Below are positions 9,474 through 18,187 of a DNA stretch of 64,000 nucleotides, one piece after another. Below the pieces are notes generated by a model, which worked only from the letters and a program-made list of their open reading frames with translations, did no database searches and was not told the origin of the DNA. Source of the stretch: Egerieousia sp036659275 (GTDB taxonomy: Bacteria; Bacteroidota; Bacteroidia; Bacteroidales; UBA932). Where the stretch lies: positions 1-64,000 of the forward strand of contig JAVXCW010000003.1 of assembly GCA_036659275.1 (NCBI GenBank), in the 5' to 3' direction. The position numbers were made by a program, and so were the translations under genes. The stretch's first letter is position 1. Every line of letters begins with the position of its first letter.

Positions 9474-9595
9474 TGAAAAATTTGTATGTAATAATTGGTG
9501 TAATATTTATTTTTTTGTCATGCGCCGGTAGAAGAGTTACTGCTGTTGGTGGAGATAAAGATGTTTATAGATGCATAAGTTCTGCAAGGAGATAA
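9473..9595 (+). CDS. Small putative lipoprotein (40 residues)
   Basis: A 40-residue frame starts inside the batE stop codon (TAATG) and ends six bases before the next gene. It reads as a lipoprotein signal: MKNLY, a hydrophobic core VIIGVIFIFLS, then Cys17 followed by AGRR, leaving a mature part of only about 24 residues. Tight packing between two genes of the same direction and a proper lipobox-like end support a real gene. No family is recognised. It may be the remnant of a longer lipoprotein. Confidence 0.55.
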   Translation: MKNLYVIIGVIFIFLSCAGRRVTAVGGDKDVYRCISSARR

Positions 9596-9601
9596 AACTA
9601 T

Positions 9602-11494
9602 ATGGGCAGAAGTACGTTAATTGTAATTTTTTGTGTTTTATTTGCGACAACAATTTGTGCACAACCTAAAGGAGAATCTATTTTCTCCTTTGCCTTTTTA
9701 TCTGATATTCACATAGCAAAGGGTGCTAAGAGTGTGGATGATGCAATATTATGTGTAGAGGATATAAATAAAAATGAGGGTATTGAGTTTTCAATTATAG
9801 CCGGTGATATTACCGAATTTGGAAGTGATGAGGAGATAGTTTTAGCAAAATCTATATTTGACAAATTAAATAAGCCATATTATATTGTTGCCGGTAATCA
9901 CGATGCAAAATGGTCGGAAAGTGGATGTAATACCTTTGTAAAGGTGTTTGGCTATGAGGGTTTTGAGTTTGAAAAGGGGCAAATTAAATTTATCGGGACA
10001 AATAGTGGCCCTAATATGAGGATGGCGCCTGCACTTGTCCCAAGAGAGACTATTGTGTGGCTAGATTCTTTGTCAAAAGAGATAGATCCACGGCAACCTG
10101 TTATTTTTATAAATCATTATCCTATGGATAGTTCGGTGCTTAATTATAGTAGGGTGCTTAGTGTATTAAAGAAGATGAATACACAACTTATTATGAATGG
10201 GCATTGGCACCAAAACCGCGCTATGATTTATGAAGGGATTCCAGGGGTAATTGGGCGTTCTTCTATGGCTACCGGCAAGGATGGCCCCGGTTATACAATT
10301 GTAAATGTTATAGGATCTGCTGTTACTTTTAGCGAGAGAGTTGTTGTTAAACAAAAGGATGGACAAACTATTGGTAATGGGTTTGTTTCTTCCCCTTGGC
10401 ATACACTAAGAATGAGCTGTGGCGTCCCTTTGGATAGTAATATTAAATATTTAGGGCCAAATTTTTCTGTAAATAAAGAATATCCTTTTGTGCATGAGGT
10501 GTGGAAAGCAGAAGATAATACCGATATTGGATCGGGGGCGATAATGTATGGAAATTATGTAGTTTACGCAAATACGGCCGGAGTTATTTATGCGTTGGAT
10601 GCTACTAATGGCAAGCAGTTATGGAGCTATAAAACTGCCGGGAAAATATTCTCAACACCCGCAATTGACGGTTCTTATGTTGTTATTGGTTCTACAGACG
10701 GAAATATTTATTCGTTAAATCTTAAAACGGGAGTGTTATTTTGGCGTGTTAAATGTGAAAAATCTGTGCTGGGTTCTCCTACAATATTTAATGGAACTGT
10801 TTATATTGGGGCTTCCGATGGAATTTTTAGAGCACTTAATCTTAAAACAGGTAAAAAAGAGTGGTCTTTTACACAAATAAAAGGTTTTATAGAGGCAAAA
10901 CCGTTTGTTGATAGAGAACAGGTAGTTATAGGCGACTGGGCAAATACTCTTTATTCCCTTAATCCCAAGAGTGGTAAATTACAATGGCTATGGAGTAATA
11001 AGGGGAGCAGAATGTATTCACCCGCAGCAGTTTGGCCAATAAAAGCGAACGAGAAAATATTTTTTACTACTCCCGAGAGAGTTAGTTATGCCTTAGATGC
11101 AAAAACAGGAGAGCAGCTTTGGCGTATAAGAGGAGGCCGAGAATCTATTGGCTTGTCACCTAATGGCAAGCAATATTATATAAAAACAATGAAAGATAGT
11201 GTTTTTGCTTTTTCTACAGAACAACCTCAATTGCAATGGCAAACTAATTGCGGTTTTGGTTACGAAATTGCTCCAACTCCCATTACATCAATTGCAAAAG
11301 AAGGTAAAAATGGCAAAGGTCTTATCTTTATTCCAACCGATAAAGGTAATATAATAGCTCTTAATGTTGCTGACGGTTCTATTGCATGGAAACATAAATT
11401 ATCATTAGCCCTTATAAACTATATTCAGCCACTTGGCAACAATAAAATATTAGTGAGCACCATGGACGGAGTAGTTGCGGTACTTGCGTACTAG
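9602..11494 (+). CDS. Secreted metallophosphoesterase with PQQ-type beta-propeller
   Basis: A 630-residue exported protein with a signal peptide (ending near ICAQ). Residues about 27-245 are a calcineurin-like phosphoesterase with all metal motifs: SDIH, AGDI, AGNHD, NHYP and NGHWH. Residues about 295-630 are a PQQ-like beta-propeller built from repeats such as VIYALDATNGKQLWSYKTAG and NIYSLNLKTGVLFWR. The propeller probably binds a ligand or partner rather than serving as a quinoprotein dehydrogenase. It follows the small lipoprotein by six bases and may be a late member of the bat transcript. The substrate is unknown. Its stop overlaps that of the convergent permease gene. Confidence 0.88.
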   Translation: MGRSTLIVIFCVLFATTICAQPKGESIFSFAFLSDIHIAKGAKSVDDAILCVEDINKNEGIEFSIIAGDITEFGSDEEIVLAKSIFDKLNKPYYIVAGNHDAKWSESGCNTFVKVFGYEGFEFEKGQIKFIGTNSGPNMRMAPALVPRETIVWLDSLSKEIDPRQPVIFINHYPMDSSVLNYSRVLSVLKKMNTQLIMNGHWHQNRAMIYEGIPGVIGRSSMATGKDGPGYTIVNVIGSAVTFSERVVVKQKDGQTIGNGFVSSPWHTLRMSCGVPLDSNIKYLGPNFSVNKEYPFVHEVWKAEDNTDIGSGAIMYGNYVVYANTAGVIYALDATNGKQLWSYKTAGKIFSTPAIDGSYVVIGSTDGNIYSLNLKTGVLFWRVKCEKSVLGSPTIFNGTVYIGASDGIFRALNLKTGKKEWSFTQIKGFIEAKPFVDREQVVIGDWANTLYSLNPKSGKLQWLWSNKGSRMYSPAAVWPIKANEKIFFTTPERVSYALDAKTGEQLWRIRGGRESIGLSPNGKQYYIKTMKDSVFAFSTEQPQLQWQTNCGFGYEIAPTPITSIAKEGKNGKGLIFIPTDKGNIIALNVADGSIAWKHKLSLALINYIQPLGNNKILVSTMDGVVAVLAY

Positions 11495-12867
11495 ATTGCA
11501 CACAAAAACCCTATACAGATAATTGCTCCAACTACAAATAAATCTATAAGGCAGAAGCCCATTATATCTTTAGCATCTAGTTTAGCTATGGCAAGAGCGG
11601 GAATTGCCCAAAATGGCTGTATTAAGTTGGTCCATGCATCGCCCCAAGCTATGGCCATTCCTGTAATTGCAGGTTGCACACCTAATTCTATGCCTGCCGG
11701 AATCATTATTGGCCCTTGTACTGCCCATTGTCCGCCGCCACTTGGCACAAAAATATTCACCAACCCGGCGCTTAAAAAACTTAGTAACGGAAATGTATGT
11801 TCGTTGGCAACAGAAACGCACCACTTACTAACTTCTCCAGCCAATGAGGAACCATCACCGATAGATGCTGTCATTATTCCCATAATACCTGCGTAAAACG
11901 GGAATTGTAGCAAAATGCCCGCAGACGATTGCGTTGACGCCGTAATTGCATGCACATATTTTATTGGGGTACCATGCAGCACTAATCCAAGAAGAAGAAA
12001 CAATAATATAACGCTATTTAAATCGAGCGATTGTCCCCCCAAAATAACTTTATAAAATAGATAACCAAATCCTAAAATTGCAACTAAAAATACAAGAATT
12101 CTGCTATTATTAATTTTATCGGCAGGAGTTAATTTACTTCCCGATAGACTTTCTTTCACATTCTTAATATTATCATTTTCATCACCCTCAAAAAGTAATG
12201 CGGAGTTAACACAATACACAGCATCACCCTTTGGATGCATAAGGGAATTAACAACTGTTAACGCTATAATAACAAAGAATACAATAATAATATTATATGT
12301 AGCAAAAACAGTTTCTGAAATTGGAATAGCCTGTGTAATGCACCCACGTGAAACCTCTGTTAAAGCACTTCCTGCAGTGGCCATAGCCAACGGAATTGAA
12401 GCAGATAACCCTGCATGCCATACAACAAATCCGCTATATGCACTTGCAATAAGTAATCTATAATCAACCCCCTTTACCTGCTTAGCTATCTCCTTTGCAA
12501 AAACAGCCCCAACAATAAGCCCAAACCCCCAATTTATCCAACAAGCAATAGAAGCAACAAGAGTAACAGTAGCTATTGCCTGCACTGGCGATTTTGGAAA
12601 AGAGGCCATTTTTCGCAATGCTTTTTTTACAATTACACTATCGGCAAGAGCCGAACCGCAAACCAGTACCAATGACATTTGCATTGCAAACCCTAACAAA
12701 CTCCACACTCCATTGCCCCAGTTTTCCATAACTTCTAATGGAGTTTGGTGTGCAATAGGAATAGCGCATATAAATGCAATAAATGTTAATAATATAGCAA
12801 ATACAAACGGATCGGGCAAATAACGTTGCACCACTTTTACCGATAAATTAATAAGTTTTTTAAACAT
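11491..12867 (-). CDS. atoE: Short-chain fatty acid transporter, AtoE family
   Basis: A 458-residue polytopic membrane protein of the AtoE family, which takes up short-chain fatty acids such as acetoacetate or butyrate. The N-terminus VKVVQRYLPDPFVFAILLT and later ASIACWINWGFGLIVGAVFA and FVPSGGGQWAVQGP are characteristic; a dozen hydrophobic segments can be counted. It is the distal gene of a minus-strand cluster with ubiX and the Sir2 deacylase (12 bases after ubiX). Its stop lies on the same CTAG as the stop of the convergent phosphoesterase gene. The substrate cannot be fixed from sequence. Confidence 0.88.
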   Translation of the reverse strand: MFKKLINLSVKVVQRYLPDPFVFAILLTFIAFICAIPIAHQTPLEVMENWGNGVWSLLGFAMQMSLVLVCGSALADSVIVKKALRKMASFPKSPVQAIATVTLVASIACWINWGFGLIVGAVFAKEIAKQVKGVDYRLLIASAYSGFVVWHAGLSASIPLAMATAGSALTEVSRGCITQAIPISETVFATYNIIIVFFVIIALTVVNSLMHPKGDAVYCVNSALLFEGDENDNIKNVKESLSGSKLTPADKINNSRILVFLVAILGFGYLFYKVILGGQSLDLNSVILLFLLLGLVLHGTPIKYVHAITASTQSSAGILLQFPFYAGIMGIMTASIGDGSSLAGEVSKWCVSVANEHTFPLLSFLSAGLVNIFVPSGGGQWAVQGPIMIPAGIELGVQPAITGMAIAWGDAWTNLIQPFWAIPALAIAKLDAKDIMGFCLIDLFVVGAIICIGFLCAI

Positions 12868-12879
12868 AATAAATAAAAT

Positions 12880-13500
12880 TTACCATTTATTTCTCTCAGA
12901 TAACTGTACTATTTCTGCTATGTCCATTACTCGTTCTACAAAAGAATCTACTAAAGAATTTAGAGTATTAGGTTTATTATAAAACGATGGAGATGCTGGA
13001 AATATAGTTGCCCCTGCCATTGTAAGGGCTGTCATGTTGTGTAAATGAATAAGATTGTAAGGGGCCTCGCGCGGAACAACTATAATAGGCCTTTTCTCTT
13101 TTAATTGAACATCGGCAATTCTTCCAATAAGATCTATAGAAAGACCTTGTGAAATGCGAGCCAGCGACCCCATAGTGCAAGGGAGAATAACCATACAATC
13201 TAGCTTATTTGAGCCGGAAGCATATTTAAAGGTGTAATTTGAATTTTCTACAAACAAAATTTGTGATTTAGTTGTAGCATTTTTGCAATTCTGCTCAATA
13301 TTTGCCACATAGTTATCATACTTGTAACCTGTTTCCTCTTCAAAAACCGCTTTGGCTGTTTGTGTAAATATCACCCATAAATTTAGGTAACTATCTATCT
13401 CTTTACTATGTATTGCAACCTTTTCAATAAATGTTTTAGCATAAATTGCTCCACTTGCACCCGTAACGGCTAATAAAATATTTTTATGTGATATTAACAT
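12880..13500 (-). CDS. ubiX: UbiX-type flavin prenyltransferase
   Basis: Joins a dimethylallyl group to FMN to make the prenylated flavin used by UbiD-type decarboxylases. The 206-residue protein opens with NILLAVTGASGAIYAK, the flavin-binding start of the family, and carries SLARISQGLSIDLIGRIADV and RPIIVVPREAPYNLIHLHNM. Its start overlaps the sir2 stop by seven bases. No ubiD is present in this window. Since mqnE is also encoded here, a link to menaquinone decarboxylation is plausible but inferred. Confidence 0.92.
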   Translation of the reverse strand: MLISHKNILLAVTGASGAIYAKTFIEKVAIHSKEIDSYLNLWVIFTQTAKAVFEEETGYKYDNYVANIEQNCKNATTKSQILFVENSNYTFKYASGSNKLDCMVILPCTMGSLARISQGLSIDLIGRIADVQLKEKRPIIVVPREAPYNLIHLHNMTALTMAGATIFPASPSFYNKPNTLNSLVDSFVERVMDIAEIVQLSERNKW

Positions 13501-14219
13501 GTAGTTGAAGACATAATTAATTTAGTAAACTCCCTCATTCCATCGGTAGCTTTTGCTTGAATTTGGGTAAAATTAGGAACATTTACATTTATAAGTTTTG
13601 GATCTATAAGGAAAATGCGACACCCGGGTTTAGTATAGTTTATAAGGCCTGCTGCCGGATAAACATTAAGAGAAGTTCCTATAACAAGTAAAATATCTGC
13701 CTGTTGTACTTCTTTTGCCGCTTTTGATAGTTCAGGTACGCTTTCTCCAAACCATACAATATGAGGCCTAAGCTGCCCACCATCGGGAGCCAAATCTCCT
13801 ATGTGAATATCTTTATATCCAATGTCAAATATGGCAGATGGATTTGAATATAAATAATCCAATTCGCTTGCCTTAACACTTCTAACTTTTGTGAGCTCTC
13901 CGTGCAGGTGAATTATTTTACTACTTCCGCCTCTTTCGTGTAAATTATCAATATTTTGTGTTACAACTGTAACATCAAAATATTTTTCTAGGGCTGCAAT
14001 TAGCTTATGGGCTTCATTGGGTTGGGCACTCTGTAACTGACGCCTTCTGGCATTATAAAACTCAATAACAAGTTGGCTATTTCTATGCCATCCGTCAATT
14101 GAGGCAACATCTTCAACATTGTATTCTTCCCATAATCCATTGCTATCGCGGAAAGTTTTTATGCCGCTTTCTGCACTCACTCCCGCTCCGCTTAATACAA
14201 CTAATTTCTGCATAATCAT
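13494..14219 (-). CDS. cobB: Sir2-family NAD-dependent protein deacylase
   Basis: A 241-residue sirtuin. NAD-binding motifs are GAGVSAESGIKTFRD, TQNIDNLHERGG and GTSLNVYP, and the catalytic histidine is in HLHGE (His106). Tyr55-x-x-Arg58 in FYNARRR corresponds to the pair that favours succinyl/malonyl-lysine in SIRT5/CobB-type enzymes. The four zinc-binding cysteines of the small domain are absent; only SVKASELDYLY occupies that region. It overlaps ubiX and sits 15 bases after the ATPase gene. Desuccinylase or general deacylase activity is inferred. Confidence 0.92.
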   Translation of the reverse strand: MIMQKLVVLSGAGVSAESGIKTFRDSNGLWEEYNVEDVASIDGWHRNSQLVIEFYNARRRQLQSAQPNEAHKLIAALEKYFDVTVVTQNIDNLHERGGSSKIIHLHGELTKVRSVKASELDYLYSNPSAIFDIGYKDIHIGDLAPDGGQLRPHIVWFGESVPELSKAAKEVQQADILLVIGTSLNVYPAAGLINYTKPGCRIFLIDPKLINVNVPNFTQIQAKATDGMREFTKLIMSSTTC

Positions 14220-14234
14220 TTATTTTATAAAAAA

Positions 14235-15368
14235 TTACTTTACAAAAAAGTATTTTTGAAACCAAAGTTTTAAGAGAGGATCCATAAAAACAGCCTCTTT
14301 TTTATCATCAAATGTAATAATTTCTTTTTTTGTGAGAGCATCTTTTAGCCTATTTACATTTGCCGATGAATTAAGTTTGTATTTATCAAGAATATCGGCA
14401 GAGCTAAACTTTGTTACTCCCTCTAAAATAGCTTTAATAAATCTTAATTGATGTTTACTTAGCCCATACACAATTGAGTGGAATTGATAATCGTGTAAAT
14501 TTATAAGACACCACACTGCTTGTTCAACTATTGTATCGTTAAGATATCCTCTTGTCATATCAAAACATATAGATGCAAGATGTTGTACATACCAAGGATC
14601 TCCGCCTACGGTTCCATATATTGAGAGAGCAAGATCGGGTTGCACAACTTTTCCGGCTTTAAGAAACCCTTTTACAATATAATCTGTAAATATTTTTTCA
14701 TCTATAGGGACAATTTTTATCTGTTCTGCAAAGTGATAGAAATATTTTTTTTCTTCAAATATTTCACACATAGCGTTATATCTTTCACCGGTTATAATAT
14801 AATTTACCTTAAGATGCTGTTTCCACCCTTTTTCTAAAAGGTTAAATACTCTATGCGGATCGTCAAAAAGAAGAATATCTTGAAATTGCTCTACATACAT
14901 TATAATATGGGTATTATTCTCATTGGCAAGATATTCGGGAAGTTTAATAATTTCTTCTATTTGGCTATCGGAGAGTAATTCTTTTTCGGAATATGTGAAT
15001 TTTGGCTTTGAATGGGACATTTCGTCTATTACGTATGGAGCAGAAGGGGCATATTTTTTTAGTAGCATATTCCATTCTGTTGCAGAAGACGAAAAACACG
15101 TAAAAATTTCATTTGTGTATTTTAGCATCATGGCCTCAATGCATCTTATGTTAAAGAGGTTTATGTTGCACATTGTAAAATGATATGATTCTTGCTTTAA
15201 CTTATCTAAGGAATTGCATACTAGAGATTTCTTGCCTGTTCTAGCTTGGCTGTATATTAATATATTACTTCTTTCTTTAAGAAGATTGCATAATATTCCA
15301 ACCTCTTTTGTCCTTCCAATAAAGTTAGATCCGGTTACAAATTTGTTGTATTCAAATGGTGATTCCAT
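14235..15368 (-). CDS. AAA ATPase of the archaeal ATPase type
   Basis: A 377-residue protein with the layout of Bacteroidales ATPases resembling the archaeal ATPase family. The start FVTGSNFIGRTKEVGILCNLL is typical. Walker A is atypical but usable (ARTGKKS, residues 42-48, Ala where Gly is usual). A candidate Walker B is THIIMYVEQFQDI, where Glu replaces the usual Asp. A C-terminal winged-helix-like part (ILEGVTKFSSADILDKYKLN) is present. Members often have unknown cellular roles. It heads the minus cluster with sir2, ubiX and atoE, so a functional tie is possible but unproven. Confidence 0.8.
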   Translation of the reverse strand: MESPFEYNKFVTGSNFIGRTKEVGILCNLLKERSNILIYSQARTGKKSLVCNSLDKLKQESYHFTMCNINLFNIRCIEAMMLKYTNEIFTCFSSSATEWNMLLKKYAPSAPYVIDEMSHSKPKFTYSEKELLSDSQIEEIIKLPEYLANENNTHIIMYVEQFQDILLFDDPHRVFNLLEKGWKQHLKVNYIITGERYNAMCEIFEEKKYFYHFAEQIKIVPIDEKIFTDYIVKGFLKAGKVVQPDLALSIYGTVGGDPWYVQHLASICFDMTRGYLNDTIVEQAVWCLINLHDYQFHSIVYGLSKHQLRFIKAILEGVTKFSSADILDKYKLNSSANVNRLKDALTKKEIITFDDKKEAVFMDPLLKLWFQKYFFVK

Positions 15369-15393
15369 ATCCCCCGAAAATTTTATATTTTTA

Positions 15394-15401
15394 CAAATAT
15401 A
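15394..15401 (-). promoter_or_regulatory. Candidate -7 element for the ATPase/sir2/ubiX/atoE unit
   Basis: The minus strand reads TATATTTG, matching TAnnTTTG, about 26 bases upstream of the ATPase start. No clear -33 TTG is in place. Confidence 0.35.
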
Positions 15402-15464
15402 TTAAAATATATTATGAAAATAGCAATAAGTAACAATAAAGTTAAATAAAAAAACTCATTTTTT

Positions 15465-15495
15465 TTTGTGATAACCATAAAAAACACTACTTTTG
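15465..15495 (+). promoter_or_regulatory. Bacteroidota-type promoter of rplU-rpmA
   Basis: TTTG at 15465-15468 and TACTTTTG at 15488-15495 are separated by 19 bases, an exact fit to the phylum consensus. It leaves a leader of about 85 bases before rplU. Confidence 0.75.
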
Positions 15496-15587
15496 TAGTC
15501 CAAAATAAATTAAAAGGTAGATAAGCTATTGGATAAGAGTTAATTAATTTAACCGCTTACTATCATAAACTCATAAAAATAAATTTT
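15496..15587 (+). promoter_or_regulatory. rplU leader with possible RNA hairpin
   Basis: The leader is longer than those of most genes here. It can fold with GTTAA (15539-15543) against TTAAC (15549-15553) and TAAG (15534-15537) against CTTA (15556-15559). This may be an autoregulatory ribosomal-protein leader, but the structure is short and the call is tentative. Confidence 0.25.
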
Positions 15588-15896
15588 ATGTACGCAATTG
15601 TAGATATTGCAGGACAACAATTTAAAGTAGAGGCTGGCAAAAAGATTTTTGTTAACCGTTTACACGAGGAGGTGGGTGCTTCCATTTCTTTTGATAAAGT
15701 ATTATTAACCGACAACGAGGGCGCGGTTAAAGTTGGAGTTCCTTATATAGACGGTGCAGCGGTTAAGGCTACTGTATTAGATCATGTAAAAGGTAACAAA
15801 GTGATTGTTTTTAAGAAGAAACGCCGTAAAGGTTATTCTAAGAAAAATGGTCATCGCCAATGTTTAACACAAATCCAAATTGAATCAATTGCTTAA
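15588..15896 (+). CDS. rplU: 50S ribosomal protein L21
   Basis: The 102-residue protein matches L21 along its length: MYAIVDIAGQQFKVEAGKK at the start, VLDHVKGNKVIVFKKKRRKG and the basic YSKKNGHRQ near the end. L21 binds 23S rRNA in the large subunit beside L20. It is followed after 18 bases by rpmA, the standard pairing, and the two share one promoter and one terminator. Confidence 0.98.
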   Translation: MYAIVDIAGQQFKVEAGKKIFVNRLHEEVGASISFDKVLLTDNEGAVKVGVPYIDGAAVKATVLDHVKGNKVIVFKKKRRKGYSKKNGHRQCLTQIQIESIA

Positions 15897-15914
15897 TTAG
15901 AAAATTTTTAGATT

Positions 15915-16175
15915 ATGGCTCATAAAAAAGGTGTCGGTAGTTCTAAGAACGGCCGTGAATCACACAGTAAACGATTAGGCGTTAAATTGTTCGGTGGACA
16001 AAACGCCAAAGCAGGTAATATACTTGTTCGTCAAAGAGGTACAGTTCATTATCCAGGCCAAAATGTTGGAATGGGTAAAGATCACACTCTATTTGCTTTA
16101 ATAGATGGTGTTGTTACATTTACTAAAAAAGCTGAGAGTAAATCGTATGTTTCGGTAATGCCTTTCCAAAACTAA
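15915..16175 (+). CDS. rpmA: 50S ribosomal protein L27
   Basis: An 86-residue L27 with the conserved basic N-terminus MAHKKGVGSSKNGRES and LGVKLFGGQNAKAGNILVRQRG. There is no Firmicute-type cleaved N-terminal extension. The N-terminal tail of L27 reaches the peptidyl-transferase centre. It is the second gene of the rplU-rpmA unit and is followed by a strong intrinsic terminator. Confidence 0.98.
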   Translation: MAHKKGVGSSKNGRESHSKRLGVKLFGGQNAKAGNILVRQRGTVHYPGQNVGMGKDHTLFALIDGVVTFTKKAESKSYVSVMPFQN

Positions 16176-16202
16176 GAAGGGATTGCTGATTATTTGCAAT
16201 AG

Positions 16203-16237
16203 AAGAGCATCCCGTGTGGATGCTCTTTTATTTTTTA
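16203..16237 (+). terminator. Intrinsic terminator after rpmA
   Basis: A perfect 10-base-pair stem (AAGAGCATCC at 16203-16212 with GGATGCTCTT at 16218-16227), a five-base loop CGTGT and a T-rich tail. Confidence 0.88.
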
Positions 16238-16275
16238 GCTAATAGAAAATTATTTTTTAGAAAATAGAAAAATAT

Positions 16276-17550
16276 ATGTTAACTCTAAAATTGTTAAGAG
16301 AGCAGCCCAATTTTGTAATTGAGAGGTTGGCTGTAAAAAATTTTGATGCAAAGAAAATTATAAATGATATTCTTGCTGCAGATGAACTTAGACGTTCTAG
16401 TCAAACTCAAATGGATGCAATTCTTGCTACTCAAAATGCAAAGGCTAAAGAGATAGGGCTCCTTATGAAAGGAGGGAAAAAAGCAGAAGCTGAGGAAATT
16501 AAACAAGAAGTTGCAAATCTTAAGGAAAAATCTAAATTGCTAGAGACGCAAATGGAAGAGGAGAATAAGAAAATGCTTAATTCTTTAGTATTACTTCCAA
16601 ATCTTCCTTGTGCAGATGTTCCTAACGGTAAAGGGGCAGAAGATAATATTATAGTAAGGGAAGGGGGAGTTAAACCAACTCTATGTAATAATGCTTTACC
16701 TCATTGGGAATTGGCAAAAAAATTAGATATTATAGATTTTGATCTTGGGGTAAAACTTACAGGCGCAGGTTTTCCGGTATATAAAGGAAAAGGAGCAAGA
16801 ATACAGAGAGCACTTATAGCCTTTTTTCTTGATAAAAATACTAAGGCAGGGTATTTGGAGATTCAGCCACCTTTAATGGTAAATGAGGCTTCTGCGTATG
16901 GTACAGGCCAACTTCCCGATAAAGAAGGACAAATGTATCATATAGATATAGATAATTTTTATATGATTCCAACAGCTGAGGTTCCGGTAACAAATATTTA
17001 TAGAGATACCATTGTAAATAAAGCAGATTTCCCTATTAAAATGACCGCATATACCCAGTGTTTCAGAAGAGAAGCAGGTTCCTATGGCAAAGATGTACGT
17101 GGGCTAAATCGTTTGCATCAATTTGATAAAGTAGAAATAGTTCAACTATCTCTACCAGAGAATTCGTATAATGCTTTAGAGGGAATGGTAAAACATGTAG
17201 AGGGAATAGTACAATCTTTAGAGCTCCCTTACAGAATACTAAGATTATGCGGTGGTGATATTAGTTTTACATCTGCTATTACATACGATTTTGAGGTTTA
17301 TTCGGCAGCACAAGATCGTTGGTTAGAAGTAAGTTCTGTTTCAAATTTTGAGTCGTTTCAGGCAAATAGATTAAAATTACGGTATAAAGATGAGGATGGC
17401 AAAATACAATTGGCACATACACTTAATGGTAGTTCATTAGCATTACCCCGTATATTAGCAGCAATTATGGAGAATAACCAAGATGAGAAAGGGCGTATAA
17501 GAATACCTAAAGCTCTACAAGAATATACAGGATTTGCTGTAATAGATTAA
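16276..17550 (+). CDS. serS: Seryl-tRNA synthetase
   Basis: Class II aminoacyl-tRNA synthetase charging tRNA-Ser. The 424-residue protein has the N-terminal antiparallel coiled-coil arm (about residues 25-105, Lys/Glu-rich) and the class II core. Motif 2 is seen at TQCFRREAGSYGKDVRGLNR and motif 3 at LNGSSLALPRILAAIMENNQ. It begins about 40 bases after the rpmA terminator and its stop is one base before the ruvC start, so the two are probably co-transcribed. Confidence 0.97.
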   Translation: MLTLKLLREQPNFVIERLAVKNFDAKKIINDILAADELRRSSQTQMDAILATQNAKAKEIGLLMKGGKKAEAEEIKQEVANLKEKSKLLETQMEEENKKMLNSLVLLPNLPCADVPNGKGAEDNIIVREGGVKPTLCNNALPHWELAKKLDIIDFDLGVKLTGAGFPVYKGKGARIQRALIAFFLDKNTKAGYLEIQPPLMVNEASAYGTGQLPDKEGQMYHIDIDNFYMIPTAEVPVTNIYRDTIVNKADFPIKMTAYTQCFRREAGSYGKDVRGLNRLHQFDKVEIVQLSLPENSYNALEGMVKHVEGIVQSLELPYRILRLCGGDISFTSAITYDFEVYSAAQDRWLEVSSVSNFESFQANRLKLRYKDEDGKIQLAHTLNGSSLALPRILAAIMENNQDEKGRIRIPKALQEYTGFAVID

Positions 17551-17551
17551 T

Positions 17552-18115
17552 ATGGATAGTAATACAGATAAAATAATATTGGGAATTGACCCCGGAACCC
17601 GTATCTTGGGTTTTGGGGTTATCCATATTGTTGGAAAGTGTATTAAATATAAAGAAATGGGAGTTGTAAATCTTAAAAATGAAACTAATCATTTTGTGAT
17701 TTTACAGAGAATTATGGCTGAAGTTACGGCTCTTATAGAAAAATATTCTCCAGATGAATTAGCTATCGAGGCCCCTTTTTATGGTAAAAATCCTCAGGTA
17801 ATGCTAAAGTTAGGGAGAGCTCAAGGGGCGGCTATTGCTGCCGCATTAAGAAAAGATATTCCAATTTTTGAATATGCTCCAAGGAGCATAAAACTTGCTA
17901 TTACAGGTAAGGGTGCTGCATCAAAAGAACAGGTAGCACTTATGGCACAAAGATTACTTAATATAGATTTTCCTCAAAAATACTTAGATGCTACAGATGC
18001 CTTGGCTATAGCGTTATGTCACTATTATCATGGAACTAATCCTATTCCAGTATCAAATAAAAAAGGAAGTTGGGCACAGTTTGTGAAAAATAATCCCAAC
18101 AAAATATCAAAATAA
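17552..18115 (+). CDS. ruvC: Crossover junction endodeoxyribonuclease RuvC
   Basis: Resolves Holliday junctions together with RuvAB. The 187-residue protein shows the RNase H-like acidic residues: Asp in LGIDPGTRILGFG, Glu in AIEAPFYGKNPQ and Asp in YLDATDALAIALCHYY. The segment YAPRSIKLAITGKGAASKEQV is typical. It begins one base after serS. ruvA and ruvB are not in the window. Confidence 0.96.
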   Translation: MDSNTDKIILGIDPGTRILGFGVIHIVGKCIKYKEMGVVNLKNETNHFVILQRIMAEVTALIEKYSPDELAIEAPFYGKNPQVMLKLGRAQGAAIAAALRKDIPIFEYAPRSIKLAITGKGAASKEQVALMAQRLLNIDFPQKYLDATDALAIALCHYYHGTNPIPVSNKKGSWAQFVKNNPNKISK

Positions 18116-18187
18116 TTTTACTGTACATGTAACTTATGTTAGTGCGTATAGTCAAAGTAGCAAATTAAATTTTTAATACTTTACATT

